This document shows positions 1-12,320 of a DNA stretch of 64,000 nucleotides, one piece after another. Both the position numbers and the translations under genes were made by a program. How positions within the stretch are numbered: the first letter of the stretch is position 1; each line of letters opens with the position of its first letter. Below the pieces are notes generated by a model that searched no databases, was not told the origin of the DNA, and worked only from the letters and a program-made list of their open reading frames with translations. Source of the stretch: Macrobrachium rosenbergii (lineage: Eukaryota > Arthropoda > Malacostraca > Decapoda > Palaemonidae). The stretch spans positions 947,001-1,011,000 of the forward strand of contig NC_089768.1 in NCBI RefSeq assembly GCF_040412425.1. The letters are read 5' to 3'.

Positions 1-455
1 ACTGAACAATCTACTTTTCCAGGCCAACAACCATGTCACTTGTATATCCTAAAAATAACAATGGACCAAGAACACTGCCCTGTGGAACTCCACACACAAT
101 AGGTCTTGGTTCACTAAAGATCCCATCGACAGCAACTCGCTGCTGCCTACCTATAAGGAAACCTTGAAGTAATCCTACAGCATATCCACCCACTCCAAGA
201 TTCTGAAGTTTATAATTAAGTGCCTTGTGATGCACTAAATTGAAAGCAGCCCCAAAATTGATCTGGATTACTCTGCACTCAAAACCCTTATCAAGGTTCC
301 CTTGCAAATGGCATGTCAAGTCTAAAAGAGCATCACAGTTACTTAGCTGCTTCCTATATGCAAATTAACTATCAGCTAACAATCCTTTAGATTCAATATA
401 TTTATATAGTGGCTTAAAAATAAGTTTTTCAGCAACCTTGTTGATTGGTATCTTC
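1..455 (-). pseudogene. LINE reverse transcriptase fragment
   Basis: Minus-strand remnant of a non-LTR retrotransposon reverse transcriptase, cut by the window's left edge. Seen in translation: KVAEKLIFKPLYKYIESKGL at the upstream end, then an in-frame stop, then a decayed catalytic motif A region (INFGAAFNLV, where functional copies have DF--AFD), and the conserved VPQGSVLGPLLF motif. The first catalytic aspartate reads N, so the copy is dead. Style is Jockey/CR1-like. It may be the same family as the endonuclease fragment at 58150-59300, but the two do not overlap so this cannot be shown here. It ends abruptly near 455, where GC-rich gag-like sequence begins. Confidence 0.8.
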
Positions 456-469
456 AACCTCCGGTCCAT

Positions 470-2645
470 GTGAATAATGATCAGGTTTATTGGCCTAGTC
501 AGGGGGAGGCGGAACTTCATTATTTACCACTGGAGCATAGGCACGTTCAGGTCCCAGGACCTTCTTGGGGGGCCTGTAGACCTATAGAACGGGAAGTAGT
601 CTCGTCCTAAATCCAATCCTGCCCACAGGAACAGGAGCGAGAACTATGATGAGTAGATGAATGTCTTGATCAGATATGAGGCCGCGAATGTCTTGATCAG
701 ATGTGAGGCCATGCAGGGCTGCTGTCTCCAGAAAGGCAGCCACAGCCATGAGATCGGGAACACGGACCACGGTCACAGCAGTTGGTCTGTCATTCCTTGA
801 GGCACGGACACGGCTGTTGGCTGGGCTGACATTCCATGAGGAACAGTCACGGCCGTGTGCTGAGCTGTCGTCCGTGTAGAACGGTTACGGCCATGAGATC
901 GCAATCGCACACTGGGCTGATGTGACATGAAGGACGGGCACGGCCATGTGACCTAGAGTCACGGCCGCGTGAGTGAGAGCGCTGCTTGCTATTTCTCTCG
1001 GGAGAATGTGAACTTTAAAGAGTAGGAGGAAGGTTTCTGTCCTTCACAAGTGACTTCTTAACTGGAGCATAAAGATCCTTCCTTTGGACTTGCTGAACAA
1101 TCAATTCCTATTCCGTGTTACGAGAAGGCCTTGGATCTAGTTCTAAAGCAGGAGAGACATGGACGTGTGCTACACTGACGGTACAGCTGTGCGAAGATGA
1201 AGGAATGGGAACAACACGGATGTGCTTGGACAGCCTAGCATCAGGTGAAGGAGATAAGAGCAATGGTCCAAAGGCTGTCTGCAAATCTTCTTAGGAGAGA
1301 CTATGAAATCCTTCTTCCTCCATCATCTGACAGGGATGGATGAAATGGAAGACAAAGGAGAGGCAGGAGAAGATGAAGAGATGAGGAAGGCATTCTGTGA
1401 CATCTCTTCTTGGAAATCGGAAACTCAACACAGCCATACTTTTTGAGAAACACACCTTCAATTTTGTCAAAGAGAGCCTGGACAAGAGAATCAGAGGGAA
1501 CAGATGTAGGAGACTTAAGGGGGAACGTTGACGGAATCTGCCTGGAAGGAGACAGCACAGAGATAGGTGTTGGGAGAGCTGTTGACAGATGGACGATGTC
1601 ACGGAGACTATAGCATTAGAAACAGCCCCGGGGAGAGCTGTTGTAAGTCAAGATGATATCAACCAAAACAGATGATCCAGAAAATGTCATGGTGGATGTC
1701 ACTGTGGTATGAGACAACATGCAGTGAAACAAGAAGCCAGAAAGGGTTGAAACCTGATAGTTGTAGTGATGCCCAACACTCAGACATCTGCACTCTCCTA
1801 CTGAAAAAACTGTACTAGAGGGAGCTGCCTCCTCCCTCATGGGGGAGGAAGCGTCCCCTCCCTTGAAAGCAACATTAATATGACCTCCCAAACCCCGCCT
1901 CGAATCTTCTGAGGACAAAGCTAAAGAAGAATGAGAGGGAGAATAATCTTTGTGTGAAGAAGAAGCAGAGAGAGGAGACTCTAGTAAAGAAGAGGCTCGA
2001 CTAGAAGGAACAGGAACGCCAGCCATTAAATGAGATGAGAAACCTTCCCAAGATGACTCCATTGATTTCCTCTTATACTGCCTCTTATTAGCAAATCTCT
2101 TCCTTTGCTCAGGAGACCAAACACAACACCCAGAACATGGGTTACTTACCTTGCAAACGTTAGATCTGCACCTACTACAAGTGGGGTGAGGGTCAGTAGA
2201 CAAAGAAGACAAGTAACGGCGGCAAGGGTTGTTACCATCTCTAGGATAAAGTCTCTGAAGCCTGGGAGGCTTACCTGAAACATGGGATTGCATTTGGGAA
2301 AGGCACGTAAAAGACAGATCAAACACATAAAAACATACAACAACAAAAAAGAAAGAAAAAACCAGAAACGCTGTAGGCGTAAGCAGGCAGGAAGTGCGAA
2401 ATGACCGGCTTCTTGCGAAAGATGAGCACCGAACCATCTTGGTACGAAGATGGTTAGAGAGAAACTGGATTGATGATGGATAGATGGGGTAAAGCAGGTC
2501 ATGTAGTTCCCCCCCTCCCCCTCCTCCTCCCCTATTGGCTGATGCCAGTTGCCACCAACTCCTTGTGTTGTTTTTAACTGGACTCCAGCTAGTGCCAGAG
2601 AATTTATCCTTGCGTTAGGACCAAGGTTTGTTCCGTATATGAACA
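470..2645 (-). pseudogene. DIRS-type element 5' end with gag-like remnant
   Basis: Minus-strand 5' portion of a DIRS-like retrotransposon. The right edge (about 2575-2640) reads like the right terminal repeat of element D at 29600-29660: a CCAGCT-GCGCCAG core, then AGGACCAAGGTTTGTTCC. A reading frame follows, with a cysteine cluster near 2130-2230 (CSRCRSNVC then PCSGCC), a basic stretch RKRFANKRQYKRKS and a serine-rich low-complexity tail, then frames to about 1290 and a proline-rich piece near 540-590 (RPPKKVLGPERAYAP). This matches the general plan of a DIRS gag, but I cannot name a domain. It stops where the LINE fragment starts, so RT and recombinase are missing. The gag identity is inferred. 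Confidence 0.5.
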
Positions 2646-5323
2646 AACTAGAATGACAATTAAAATCTACAAGATGCCAATATTACAAACAGGAAACATT
2701 TTAATCTTCAAACCTGAAAATATTTTGCACATTACTATTCAATTTTGTAAAATTACAACACAAAATTGACTTGAATGTTTGATTATAATAGTCTTGCCAT
2801 AGTAAGGTTTACAGCAAACCCTTGAAACCTCTCTGATGGCGATTATAGTTGTTGTCCATTTTCCAGCTCAGATACTAACACCCAACCTAACATCGCCTTA
2901 ACTTCAGATTTTGCCTTAAGTTGGAGATGAATTTTTTATGAATATGTTTAAAAAGCATCTTAAGACTGGATTGACATACTGTATGTCAAGACCGCCTTAA
3001 CATGGGGACTGCCTTTAGAATTTTATGGTTGCAGTGCAAGGTATAAAAGTGTTATGACATTTTTTAAAATTTTTTATTTAACATTTGAACCTAGGTTTGA
3101 TGAAGTCTTTTCTTTGTTGAACACATTGGCGCTGGATGACCGAAAGTTTTGGAAATGTTTCGTCACTGTTTTTCCAAAATTTGGCTACATGTAATATTTT
3201 CTTACAGTTTTGATATATACAATAGGTTTCCTTTTATGAAACATATTTTGGCATTATTTTATCAAATACTCTTGTTTTTGCATTGAAATAAGTAATCAAT
3301 ATGCAGCATGGTCAGTTGCCAGTTAGTGAATTTTGAACGACGTCCTCTAGTAGCATGACTTCCGAGCATAGCTGTACATGGTTAATACAACCATGAAGTA
3401 GTGGATGGAGTTAACAGAAGTCTAGAGTGTGTGGTGTACTCAGTGGGATAATGGAGCTTATTGTAGCATGCCTCAGACTATTGATGAAAGGGGCAAGTAT
3501 CGTTATATGTATAAAATTGACATAAAATGAGAAATAAAATTGACATAAAACAAGAAAAAAATGCTATTATGTTCATTATAAAAATCAACAAAACAACCAA
3601 CCCAACTCTGAGAGACAAAAACTCAGTCATGGCGTATATAACTAGCTAAAGCATCTTAATATGGTGCAAGGTTGCGAGGCACAAAAATAATGTGAAAATA
3701 ATCAATCTTTATTTCACGATCCAAAATGACAAACTTACTCCCTTAAAGAAATAGCTGAAATCTCCATGCTACCTAACAAAACATTAGATGAAGTAAATAA
3801 CGAGAGATAAACATGCACAAGTCTTCCATTCTTAAAGCAATCTATAAGGGAGGATATGTAAACAATATGTGGGACCTTACCTTACTCAACTAAAAGTCAG
3901 AATTCAGCCCTCAGCTCTGTATGTAATGAAAGCTGAAGGCTTGTTTAAGCAAATCTTGTCCTGACAGGCATCTTATAAAAGGAGTGAATATTTCAAGCTG
4001 AATTTTTTAACAGTTACATTTATTTTCCCTGAAGTTTTACAGCAATGATAAAACTAATTATCATTAACAGTCTGTCTGAATTTCTAAAAATATTAACTAA
4101 CTCATAAACCTAGCATTAACACTTGCCACCTTCAAGCACATCAGCAAAACAAATTTAATGGCATCAGAAATATAAATTTTCCTTTCTTAACATACTTATG
4201 TAAAATCAAATAAAATTAGAGCCTATCATAATAAAAAAAGGGTGCTGCTGACTCAAAATGTCATAAACCTATTTAGTGTAAAGCTTTTCTTTAACCATAC
4301 AACTTTTTATAAAAGTAATTTATATTATAGTTCATACTTTCATTATAAAATTAGCAAGCAGCATATTATACAATCCTCTTCCCCCTTTTCCTAGTGTTTG
4401 AACAATGATTTGTAATCAAGCCTTACAGACAAGTTGCTTTTAGATTGAACATAATTAGAAATTATCCATTTGAATTAATAGCTTGGAGTAAGTTTTTATT
4501 GGTCTCTCTCCAATACTCAAATATTTCAGAGAAAGCATTACCTCATTATGCAGCTCATCTTTATCGATCGATTAATTGTTTTCGAAATCACCATAGTTTC
4601 TTATGAAATGAGTGTAAATGTAAAATGCTAAAAGAATGCCAGACATTATTATCTACTAGTATCAAAGACATACAAATTAGCAAATGTATATGTTCCTCTC
4701 ATCATGGCATAACCAATAAAGGGGAGGTTTAAGTGTACAAAAAGAAATTTTATATCCACTTTTTCAATTTCCAAAATCAGTTTAATTTTGAAAATTAGTC
4801 ACATGTAAACCTTTCAGAGTGTTGAATGCAACAAATTATTGTTACCTGTACATACTCTACATTCAAGTTTGGTTTTATACTGAAAACTATTAAACTTATA
4901 CACCAATAAGCCCTAATATATTCAAGTGATTTTATGGCATATAATTCAATTATAAAGCTCAAAAGAATACATAATGGAAAGGCAAGTGTGAATTACATAA
5001 GTTTTCTTGTTCAATTCTTGGATGACTTACAATAATATACCTCTTACTTTAACTCAACTTCTACAATTAAAAATATTTTAGACAGAGTCACCATTAATTG
5101 CTTACATAAAAATAACACTACATGTAATCGAAGGGACAAAAAGAACTGTATTGTGTGATTTTTCTTCATGTACAGTACCGGCAAAATTCCATAAATACAT
5201 AACAAAATTAACCAAACTTTTTCTGTTCACATAATGAAATACTAACCTTAAATGCATGCACACACACACACATACCAGTTCTCCAAAATTATGAAGACAC
5301 AGCATCATGACCATCATGATAAT
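2646..5323. other. FIGNL1 3' flank / 3' UTR, no other gene
   Basis: AT-rich sequence downstream of the FIGNL1 stop codon. It holds a short CA run at about 5257-5272 and many A/T homopolymers. I see no convincing coding frame, tRNA or transposon terminus. The proximal part must be the FIGNL1 3' UTR, but its end is not defined. Confidence 0.6.
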
Positions 5324-5446
5324 TCATCTTGATGCAATACCATACTTCTTATTCCAATCTTCATACATCTGTAGATCTTTATCAGAGACACTTGCTCTGA
5401 TAGAAAATAAGGCAGTCATAAAATCCTCCTCAGATATTGGACGGAC
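5324..5446 (-). CDS. FIGNL1: FIGNL1 terminal exon with stop
   Basis: Last FIGNL1 exon, 123 bp, 40 codons plus TGA. The acceptor is TTTTTTTAAG with AG at 5448-5447. It reads VRPISEEDFMTALFSIRASV then SDKDLQMYEDWNKKYGIASR and stop. The pattern VRPI, DF, A, S-VS, DL, Y, WNK-YG is the Vps4-type C-terminal helix that closes FIGNL1 proteins. Phase 0 joins it to the exon ending SVDQ, giving the family's usual DQVRPI. Total FIGNL1 coding sequence in the window is 261 residues. The 3' UTR starts at 5323; I did not find a convincing nearby canonical AATAAA. Confidence 0.95.
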   Translation of the reverse strand, partial: VRPISEEDFMTALFSIRASVSDKDLQMYEDWNKKYGIASR

Positions 5447-5570
5447 CTTAAAAAAAGGCAAGGGTAATGCTCGTTAGATTCTATATAAACCATGGCAATA
5501 CAGTACTTATTAACATTAGTCTTTGATAAAACCCAATCAACATCTTTACACCATACTACAAACTACAGTA

Positions 5571-5793
5571 GGCAGTCCTTGGTTATCGGCGGGGGTTCCG
5601 TTCCGACGGCGTGACGATAACCGAAAATAGCCGATTTTTGGTTACAGTATTGGCAGCTGTTAGGTATATATCAGCGCCGATAAGTGGAAATTGGCTATTT
5701 TCGGTGCCGACAATTGCCAATTTTTGTCACTAGACAAGCGCCGTAAAACCAGATCGCCGATAACCGAGCCCGCGAATAACCAGGGACTGCCTG
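5571..5793. mobile_element. MITE, GGCAGTCC family, copy 1
   Basis: Short non-autonomous DNA element of about 225 bp with inverted ends: GGCAGTCCTTGGTTATCGGC at the left and the complement of CCAGGGACTGCC at the right, flanked by TA. The interior is rich in GCCGAT/ATCGGC words. A second copy at 10350-10561 aligns along its whole length, which confirms a dispersed unit. No reading frame. Confidence 0.8.
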
Positions 5794-5799
5794 GTACAC

Positions 5800-7270
5800 T
5801 GAAAAACTTCTCTCTTAAGATGGTAATCTAGAAATCATAAATATTACCAGTTAATTACTAACATACTGTACTGTATGTTTATCCAAGAGAAAACAAGTTG
5901 GAAACACAACTATGCAATAAAAATTTCTTAAAAAAACAGCTGGTGATAACTACAATTCTAAAGCACTAATAGGTACAGTGTTCTTTCCCAAAATCTGGTT
6001 TGGGATGGACATCAGTTTCAAGGGTTTATATATGATCAGTAATAAATCCTCAATTTTTTACTTCCGTCAAAATTTTCCAGCACCTACAACTGGATCAGGA
6101 TTACCATAAAAATTTGATAAAATGATCTTGGGTCAGTAATTTGCTTTCCTTAACAATTCCTTGCCCTCAGAAATGAATCCAAATCAACCTCAACAGTTTT
6201 AGCCAAATCTTTGCTTAATAATTAACCTAACCCCAAAGTTTCCAGTCCCTCGATCTGAATCAGAAGCTCCATCGATAGAATGGCATGATCACCTATCAGT
6301 AACCAAATTTTCCTCTACCTAGATCTGTATCATAATTTCCCATCACATTCTAAAGATCAATCAATGGATTATAAAAAAATGTTCCCAAAACTTTCCTGTT
6401 CCTGTTTCTACATCAATATCACTATTACAATCAAACGTGAAGATCTTTTGTTCGTAAATAGCCTTCCCGTAAATTTTTCTATCTATCAATCTAAGTCAGG
6501 AAAACCACCTAAATCTGAATGACTGATTTTTGGTTGCTGACTAACTTCCTTCAGAATGCCCATATCCCTGATACTGGATTTTTTGTCTTCACTAATGACA
6601 TCATTGCTGCACTATTAAATAACAAAGTACAGTGCAATAGATGATGATGTTACATTTGCAGAGAGCCTATGGCTTTCCTAAAATTGAAAAGAAATTGCAA
6701 CTGCCCTAACAGATATCTACAGTACAACAGATGAGATAAATAACCGATGTAATCTGTGAGATGTGAAGTTGAATTCCAGCAAACAAAGATTTTACTGATA
6801 AGCCAATCTCAGAATGTTCTCTACAAGATTCAGAGCATTAGGTAAAATATGAAGCTACCATTGATTTTAATTTATTTCACAGGATTTTATGCTGTATTTC
6901 ATCTAATATTAACACAAAATTAGGTCTTACAGGTATCTGTAAACTTCTTATATCTTCAGATGCTTCAGAACTTTTGTTCTGTCATTACAGGAATACTGTT
7001 CCCTTCTTTGAATGTGAGCTTTAGCTCTTTATCTTTTACACTAAATTGTGCTAAGTAATTTATTTTTTCCCAATTTGAATTATTATGATTTGGGTCTTCT
7101 TCACGATAGGGGAAAGAAGCCCACCTTCCAGTTGGTACGCATCCACTTTACCTTTTGGCTGCAGTCTGAGACACGTCTCTTCCCGTTTCTTCTGCTGCCT
7201 GCTGTTTGGCTTAATTCATAATTATTCTCAATTATTCTTCTTGTTTTTGAGCATATTGTTGTATTGAGAT
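5800..7270. other. FIGNL1 intron 5 sequence without identifiable gene
   Basis: AT-rich intronic sequence. I see no open frame with recognisable similarity and no terminal repeats. Confidence 0.5.
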
Positions 7271-7272
7271 AC

Positions 7273-7580
7273 AGTAAACCCCTATTCGTGGGGGATGCAT
7301 ACCCCCCCCCCGCGAATAGCTAAAATCAGCGAATACTTAAAACTCCTCTAAAAACACTTAGAACTGCCTATTTTGATAGTTTAAAGACAAAAAACCCTGT
7401 AAAAATGCTTATACCTGAGTATTGTAATAGTTTTATCACAAAAAGTGCATTTAGTCATGAAAATGATATGAAAATACAGTAATCAGTGACTATTTCTCGG
7501 TGAAAAATACCATGAATGGGAGAATTTTCTGCGAATAATGGGTAGATACGTTCCACAGAGAAATCCGCGAATAGTGAGAC
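7273..7580. mobile_element. MITE-like element, CGCGAATA family
   Basis: Starts TACAGTAAACCCC-TATTCGTGGGG, with CGCGAATAGC inside and CCGCGAATAGTGAG near the right end, suggesting degraded inverted termini. Non-coding. The right terminus is decayed, so the boundary is approximate. Confidence 0.5.
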
Positions 7581-7799
7581 CGCTTCTTTGGAAATACTGC
7601 AACCTTACAACATGTTCTACTTGGTTTACTTTTCACTCTTTCTTGCTGTGTCATTGTTCCTACACAGTTATGCTGCATAGTTGTTATCAACTCATTTTAG
7701 ACTATGAGACTTTCTTTGATATCCTCTCTAACTTGGTTTTGCCTTTTGATATAATGCAAACCCAACTCTTGTCTTGCCTTGGTGTTTGTTCTTTTATTG

Positions 7800-8379
7800 T
7801 TATATCTTTTCTATTACACATCCAAGGAGAGAGGGTCTGCCTCTCGCCACCAACGCTTCTATTTTTAGATGCCCTCTCAACCTCATTTTATCAAATATCC
7901 TTGTTCTACATCTGTTTTATGTTTGTGCTCCCGCAGTGCTGCCTCACGCAATGTCAAAGTGTCATGTCAAGTAGCATGTGGTTGATAATGACCAGGTGGG
8001 GTCGGTATGAAGTCCCGAAGAGGATAGCCGAATACACACATTGCTGGGGACAATTTGGTGTCTCTATCTGGTGTGTTTCTGTACTGTAAAATGGCCCGTT
8101 GGAAGGAGTCGGTCTCAAGACTTCCATCTGGTTTCGTATTGTCCATTATATGGCGTTTTATGGTTTTTACCCCAACTTCCGCATGACAATTACTATGTGG
8201 AAAGGCCACTGGCAATAACTGATGATGCACCCCACCGTCACTGAGGAACTTTCAAGTGGAAGAGGCAGTAAATTCTGGACCCCCATCATATGCCAGTTCA
8301 TCAGGCATGCCAAATGTGATGAAGGTACGACGAAGACACTCAAATAAACCATCTGCCCCAGCATGTGCATATTCAACTA
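7800..8379 (-). pseudogene. Ty3/gypsy integrase, C-terminal half
   Basis: Minus-strand continuation of the integrase at 9644-9990, separated from it by the MITE at 8380-9641. Visible are VEYAHAGADGLFECLRR, the second catalytic aspartate in DELAYDGGPEF, the candidate catalytic glutamate in [11 protein letters not shown], and the conserved gypsy tail [20 protein letters not shown] followed by [14 protein letters not shown] and a helix like REAALREHK. The core joins in register across the insertion, although frames shift downstream of 7970. In gypsy elements this enzyme inserts the cDNA into host DNA. Broken by insertion and frameshifts, so inactive. Confidence 0.88.
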
Positions 8380-9641
8380 CAGGCAGTCCCCGGTTTATGA
8401 CGGGGGTTCCGTTTTTACATCGCATCGTAAACCGAAAAATCATCGAAAATCTTCAAAAATCCAAAGAAAACCTTACTTTTAATGCTTTGGGTGTACTGAA
8501 AACGATGTAAACCGCATTTCTGAGTTCAGTCCCGCGTCAGCCGGTGAAATTCCATTACAGCACGACTCGAGAGTAATTCAAAATATTTATTAGGCTCATC
8601 AGAGGCAAACTACACAACCAAAAACAAAAGAAACTAAAAACATTAACCCAAATTAAGAGCACCATCTTCAAGAATAACATAATAGCCTATGAGACTAAAT
8701 GAAAAGGAACCCGACCTGGTGGGGGGGGGGTACAGGATGGGGCAACTCCCTATGCAAAACAAAAACTAAAGTGGAGGGAGAGCCACCGCACGGAACCACC
8801 AGGAAGGAATACAAGGGCAAAAATCTAATTATATATAGCGACTGGGAGAAAACTCCGACCGAAAGAACAGAAGGAGTCGCCTCGCGCTCGCCATGGCTGA
8901 AAGGGGACGCCGTGGCGTCATACGAAGATCCCAATATTTATGAAAATACGAGACCAAAACAGCCAACAATAGATCAAAAGCCCCACAAGAAGATGGTACT
9001 TAACTTAGAGATGGAAAAGGTGCTCGAAGCCATCGTAGATGAAGAAAAATAAATCCAAAATAGGGACGAGCACACAAAAGAAGCGAACGTAACACGTGCT
9101 AGAAAATGGAATGAAGTAGGTGGCGCTGGTGTCACCGTCCTGGCGGGTGTTGAGTGTGGGAGCTGTAACGCTCACCGCTCTTTTTACGGGGTTTTGATAA
9201 GGAGAGATCTTTCGAGTATATTTCCGTGGTAGTGGTATTTCACTCACCCTTCATTATACCGACGTCTTCTAAAAGACGGTCGACTGGGGGTAGTAACCCC
9301 AGCTTTCCTGAAAGCTCTTTTTCTCTGGTATATCTAGCATTGTTATACCTAGAAATTCGTGCTGTAATGGAATGTCACCGGGTGACACGGGACCTTCCTC
9401 AGAAATAGATTTTTCCTCTGTCAAAATCCCTTTTTTATTGAGTTTTTCATCAAAAGAGCCTCCAAATTTTTTTTATTCTCCCGTTTTGGAGCCATATTTC
9501 TCTCCGTCAGATCAGCGTACGACGTGTCGTAACCCTGGAACGTGTCGTGAACCGGGAAATAATTTCTGATGAATATATTTGAAACGCGTTGTAACCTCGG
9601 AAAGTCGTAAGCTGGACCTGTCGTAAACTGGGGACTGCCTG
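8380..9641. mobile_element. GGCAGTCC-type MITE carrying a DIRS remnant
   Basis: A MITE flanked by TA (8378-8379 and 9642-9643), with CAGGCAGTCCCCGGTTTA at the left and TAAACTGGGGACTGCCTG at the right. Its own sequence is 8380-8519 and about 9443-9641. The middle is an internally deleted DIRS remnant of the element C family. The MITE sits inside the gypsy integrase, making a three-level nest. Confidence 0.85.
8520..9442 (-). mobile_element. Internally deleted DIRS element of the C family
   Basis: Collinear with the 5' region of element C (50240-51090), including the decayed leader and the inverted repeat with GGTAGTGGTATTTCACTCAC and TCGACTGGGGGTAGTAACCC. Both extremes are DIRS ends: CTGAGTTCAGTCCCGCGTCAGC at the left and ACACGGGACCTTCCTCAGAA at the right, the two end sequences that also meet in C's internal complementary region. 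gag, pol and recombinase are absent. Open frames here (for example 8699-9052) are not recognisable proteins. Confidence 0.75.
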
Positions 9642-9643
9642 TA

Positions 9644-9990
9644 TAGGCAAGTTGGAGTATCTATCTACTACCAATAAGTACTTGCAACCTTTGTACTGAA
9701 AAAAGTCTGCGCATATGCACTGGAAAGGGCAGATAGGTTCAAACAGTGGTGTCAGAGGTACGCTAGGATTCGATGGGGCAATGCGATTGCATAGCTGGCA
9801 ATGTGCATGCAAATTGCTGATGGCTGGGGTTATACCTGGCGAGAAGACGGATGAGCCGGCACTTGCAGTCATTGCTGCAACACCCTGATGTGCAGAATGG
9901 GAATGTAACAAGTCCAGGACCTCCTGCCTGAGCGAAGATGGGACCAGAACATGATTTTTGTAAAGGGACGCTCCATCCACTGTGTGTAAG
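9644..9990 (-). pseudogene. Ty3/gypsy integrase, N-terminal half
   Basis: Minus-strand integrase N-terminal zinc-binding (HHCC) and first catalytic block: LHSHSAHQGVAAM supplies the histidines and HCQLCNRIAPS the cysteines; CADFFQYKGCKYLLVVDRYS carries the first catalytic aspartate. The frame is interrupted at 9643 by the MITE and resumes at 8379. Upstream, frames with a stop lead back to RNase H. Confidence 0.88.
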
Positions 9991-11000
9991 TGATCCCTAA
10001 AGGGAAGTATTCTCGGATGGACTCGGGGATTTCGAGACAGTTGTCTAACATGCCTGAATCGATGGCTTCTAGTAGGGTTTGCATGTCAGGGTCACTAGAT
10101 GTAGCAAGACGAACTCAATCCCACGTAACAGACTTGAGGGCTTTCAAAGACTGCAGCAATTTCAACCATATCATCTATCAAAATGTCCGAGTTATGTCTA
10201 CGGAGTTCCTCCATTAACAAGGAACTGTGCGGGATGTCAAGCATACAGGATTGGACTGAGGCTATGTCGTCTATAAGGAGCATCCTTTCTGGCTGGCCTG
10301 TTGGATGTCAGAAAAGGACTGTCAGTTGCGCAATGTTTGACGCCTGGTACAGGCAGTCCCTCTTTATCGGAGGGGGTTCTGTTCTGACGGCGTGACGATA
10401 ACAGAAAATTGGCTATTGGCGCCTCTGTGAGGTATGTATCGTCGCCAATAAGCGGAAATTGGCAATTTTCAGCACCAAAAATTGCAGATTTTCATCGCTA
10501 GACAAGTGCCGTAAAACCAGATTGCCGATAACTGAGCCCACCAATAACCGTGGACTGTCTGTATGTGAACCATCTGAAATTTGTAGTGTAGTATCTTTTC
10601 CTTCAGGTTTCTGAGGTGTGAGTTTGAGATGTTTTCAAAGGACCTGTCGTCAAACACTTTCAATAATGGCTTGTGGTCGACAGCAATGATCAACTGACTA
10701 CAGCCCAGTACAAAGTATCTGGCTTTATCTAGGGCATCTGCTATTATCAATGCTCCACCTTCGACTGGGGCGTATCTCGATTCTGCGCTGTGTGAAGTGG
10801 CTGCCCACAAGTGTGATTTTCCAGCCATCTTTACAACAGAATGGTCTTGACACAGGACAGCTGCAGTGTTTCTGTAACAGCCAGAAGCCTAGTCCATCCT
10901 TGGACCAATCTGTCGCCAAGCATGTTGGCTTTTGAGGGTCAAATATCTTCAACTCCTTGTTCAATTTCATGGGCTATTACGCTCTTAAACTCATCGAATA
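9991..11000 (-). pseudogene. Ty3/gypsy RNase H and linker
   Basis: Minus-strand RNase H of the gypsy pol. Motifs: CLATDWSKDGLGFWLLQK (first acidic residue), ESRYAPVEGGALIIADALDK (glutamate region), LIIAVDHKPLLKVFDDRS (aspartate) and HYKFQMVHIPG at the end. Several frameshifts separate these blocks, and a 212-bp MITE interrupts the frame at 10350-10561. In the living element this domain degrades the RNA strand during cDNA synthesis. Inactive here. Confidence 0.85.
10350..10561. mobile_element. MITE, GGCAGTCC family, copy 2
   Basis: 212-bp non-autonomous element flanked by TA duplications (10348-10349, 10562-10563). Left end CAGGCAGTCCCTCTTTATCG; the right end is its inverted partner ending GGACTGTCTG. 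It aligns along its length with 5571-5793. It is inserted in the gypsy pol frame just after the RNase H motif HYKFQMVHI; removing it restores HI-PGVK-H, the usual gypsy order. Confidence 0.85.
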
Positions 11001-11900
11001 GGTCTTGAAGCTTGTCTGTCCACTTGAATGGCATGTTCGACTTCAGAAGTTGTTGAAATGGCATCATTTCGTCGGCCATGTTAAATGCATAGGCAACCTG
11101 ATTAACAAGTCCAAACCACGAACGACTGTCTGTAATGTTTCTTGGTTTGGGAAAATCAGGTATAGCTCAAAGGAAATTTTTTCAAGGCCTAACATTGTCA
11201 GGTGTTATCTCAAAACCAGCAATTCGACCATATCTTCAGCAAAGGTAAATTTCTTGGGATTCAAGGTTATGCCATTTCTACCACACAAATCAAGCTAATG
11301 GACTGCCTGAAAAAAGCTTTCCTCTTTAGCATCAGACCACAAAAGTACATCATCCACACATTTAGTTTTGTTTAGAAATTCTGCTACCAGTTCGTCATAC
11401 TTTCTCTTATAACCATCACCCGATGCGATGTAGCCCTGGGGTGCTGTCTTGTACCTGTGCCATCCCTACGAGGTAATGAATGTGGTAAGATGACGGTCTT
11501 CTTGACGAATGGGGACACTATGATATCCGTTCCAGGCACTGAATACTGTCTCCTTCTTCCCCTATGGAACAGAATGGGCCTGATGAAATGGTGACTGCAT
11601 GTGATGGGTTTCACACATTGCATGGGCATTAAAAGCCTGAAAGTCAACAGTTCTTTGAGGCTCACCCTTCTTTTTGGTGCAAACGACCATCCTGCGGCAC
11701 CATGTTACAGGTTCTCCGACTGGCATGGGCTCTAAGACACAGAGGCGAACATCCTGGTCAAGCCTGAACTTAACCGCCTCACACCAGTGAATGAGGACAG
11801 GTACGGGCGTGTGGTGAGCAATTGGTTCTGCATCTGAATATTGAAAGTACTTGCAGCATATTTGTCCAACAGAAAGTTTTTTAGGCACTGCAAATTTTCA
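11000..11900 (-). pseudogene. Ty3/gypsy reverse transcriptase
   Basis: Minus-strand reverse transcriptase. Visible are PVTWCRRMVVCTKKKGEPQR followed by TVDFQAFNAH, then PQGYIASGDGY, and the active-site box as CVDDVLLWS near 11340-11365 (the family's YVDD with Y replaced by C), then the post-catalytic NGITLNPKKFTFAEDMVE. Reading frames change several times. This orders as protease, RT, RNase H, integrase, the Ty3/gypsy arrangement. Confidence 0.85.
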
Positions 11901-12320
11901 ACAGTCCTGGGAAATGGCGTCTGTTGGTGGGGCAGTGGGCAATTGACGTTTTGGACAGTTACAAGGGTGCTGTGGGACTTGGAGATGGGTCTTCTCCATG
12001 ACAGCATTGACTGCGTATTCACCAACTGTAGGCAAGGTATCTGTGATAATACCACCGTGGCATCGGTGATGTACATCATCTGCCATGTCTCCATTTGCAC
12101 ACCTGTATTTGTCGTCGCACATAGCCACAAAACAGTGGCCCCAAAAATCTTGATTCCAACATGTGTAGCAGAATGTATCAGCACTGTCACAGGAATAAGG
12201 TAAGATTTGCGGATGCCTAGCCGATGGGTAACTTTCATGCTGGTGAGACAACTATGACATCCTGTGTCTGCCATTGCAGACATGTTAGCTGAAAGAGAGC
12301 ATTTGTTTTTCAATTCAAAG
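11900..12320 (-). pseudogene. Ty3/gypsy aspartic protease region
   Basis: Minus-strand stretch between gag and RT with the retropepsin active-site triad as ADTGCHSCLTSMKVTHRLGI near 12215-12275 (D-T-G). It follows the zinc knuckles and precedes RT, as in gypsy elements, where it cleaves the polyprotein. The remainder of the domain is frameshifted. Confidence 0.7.
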
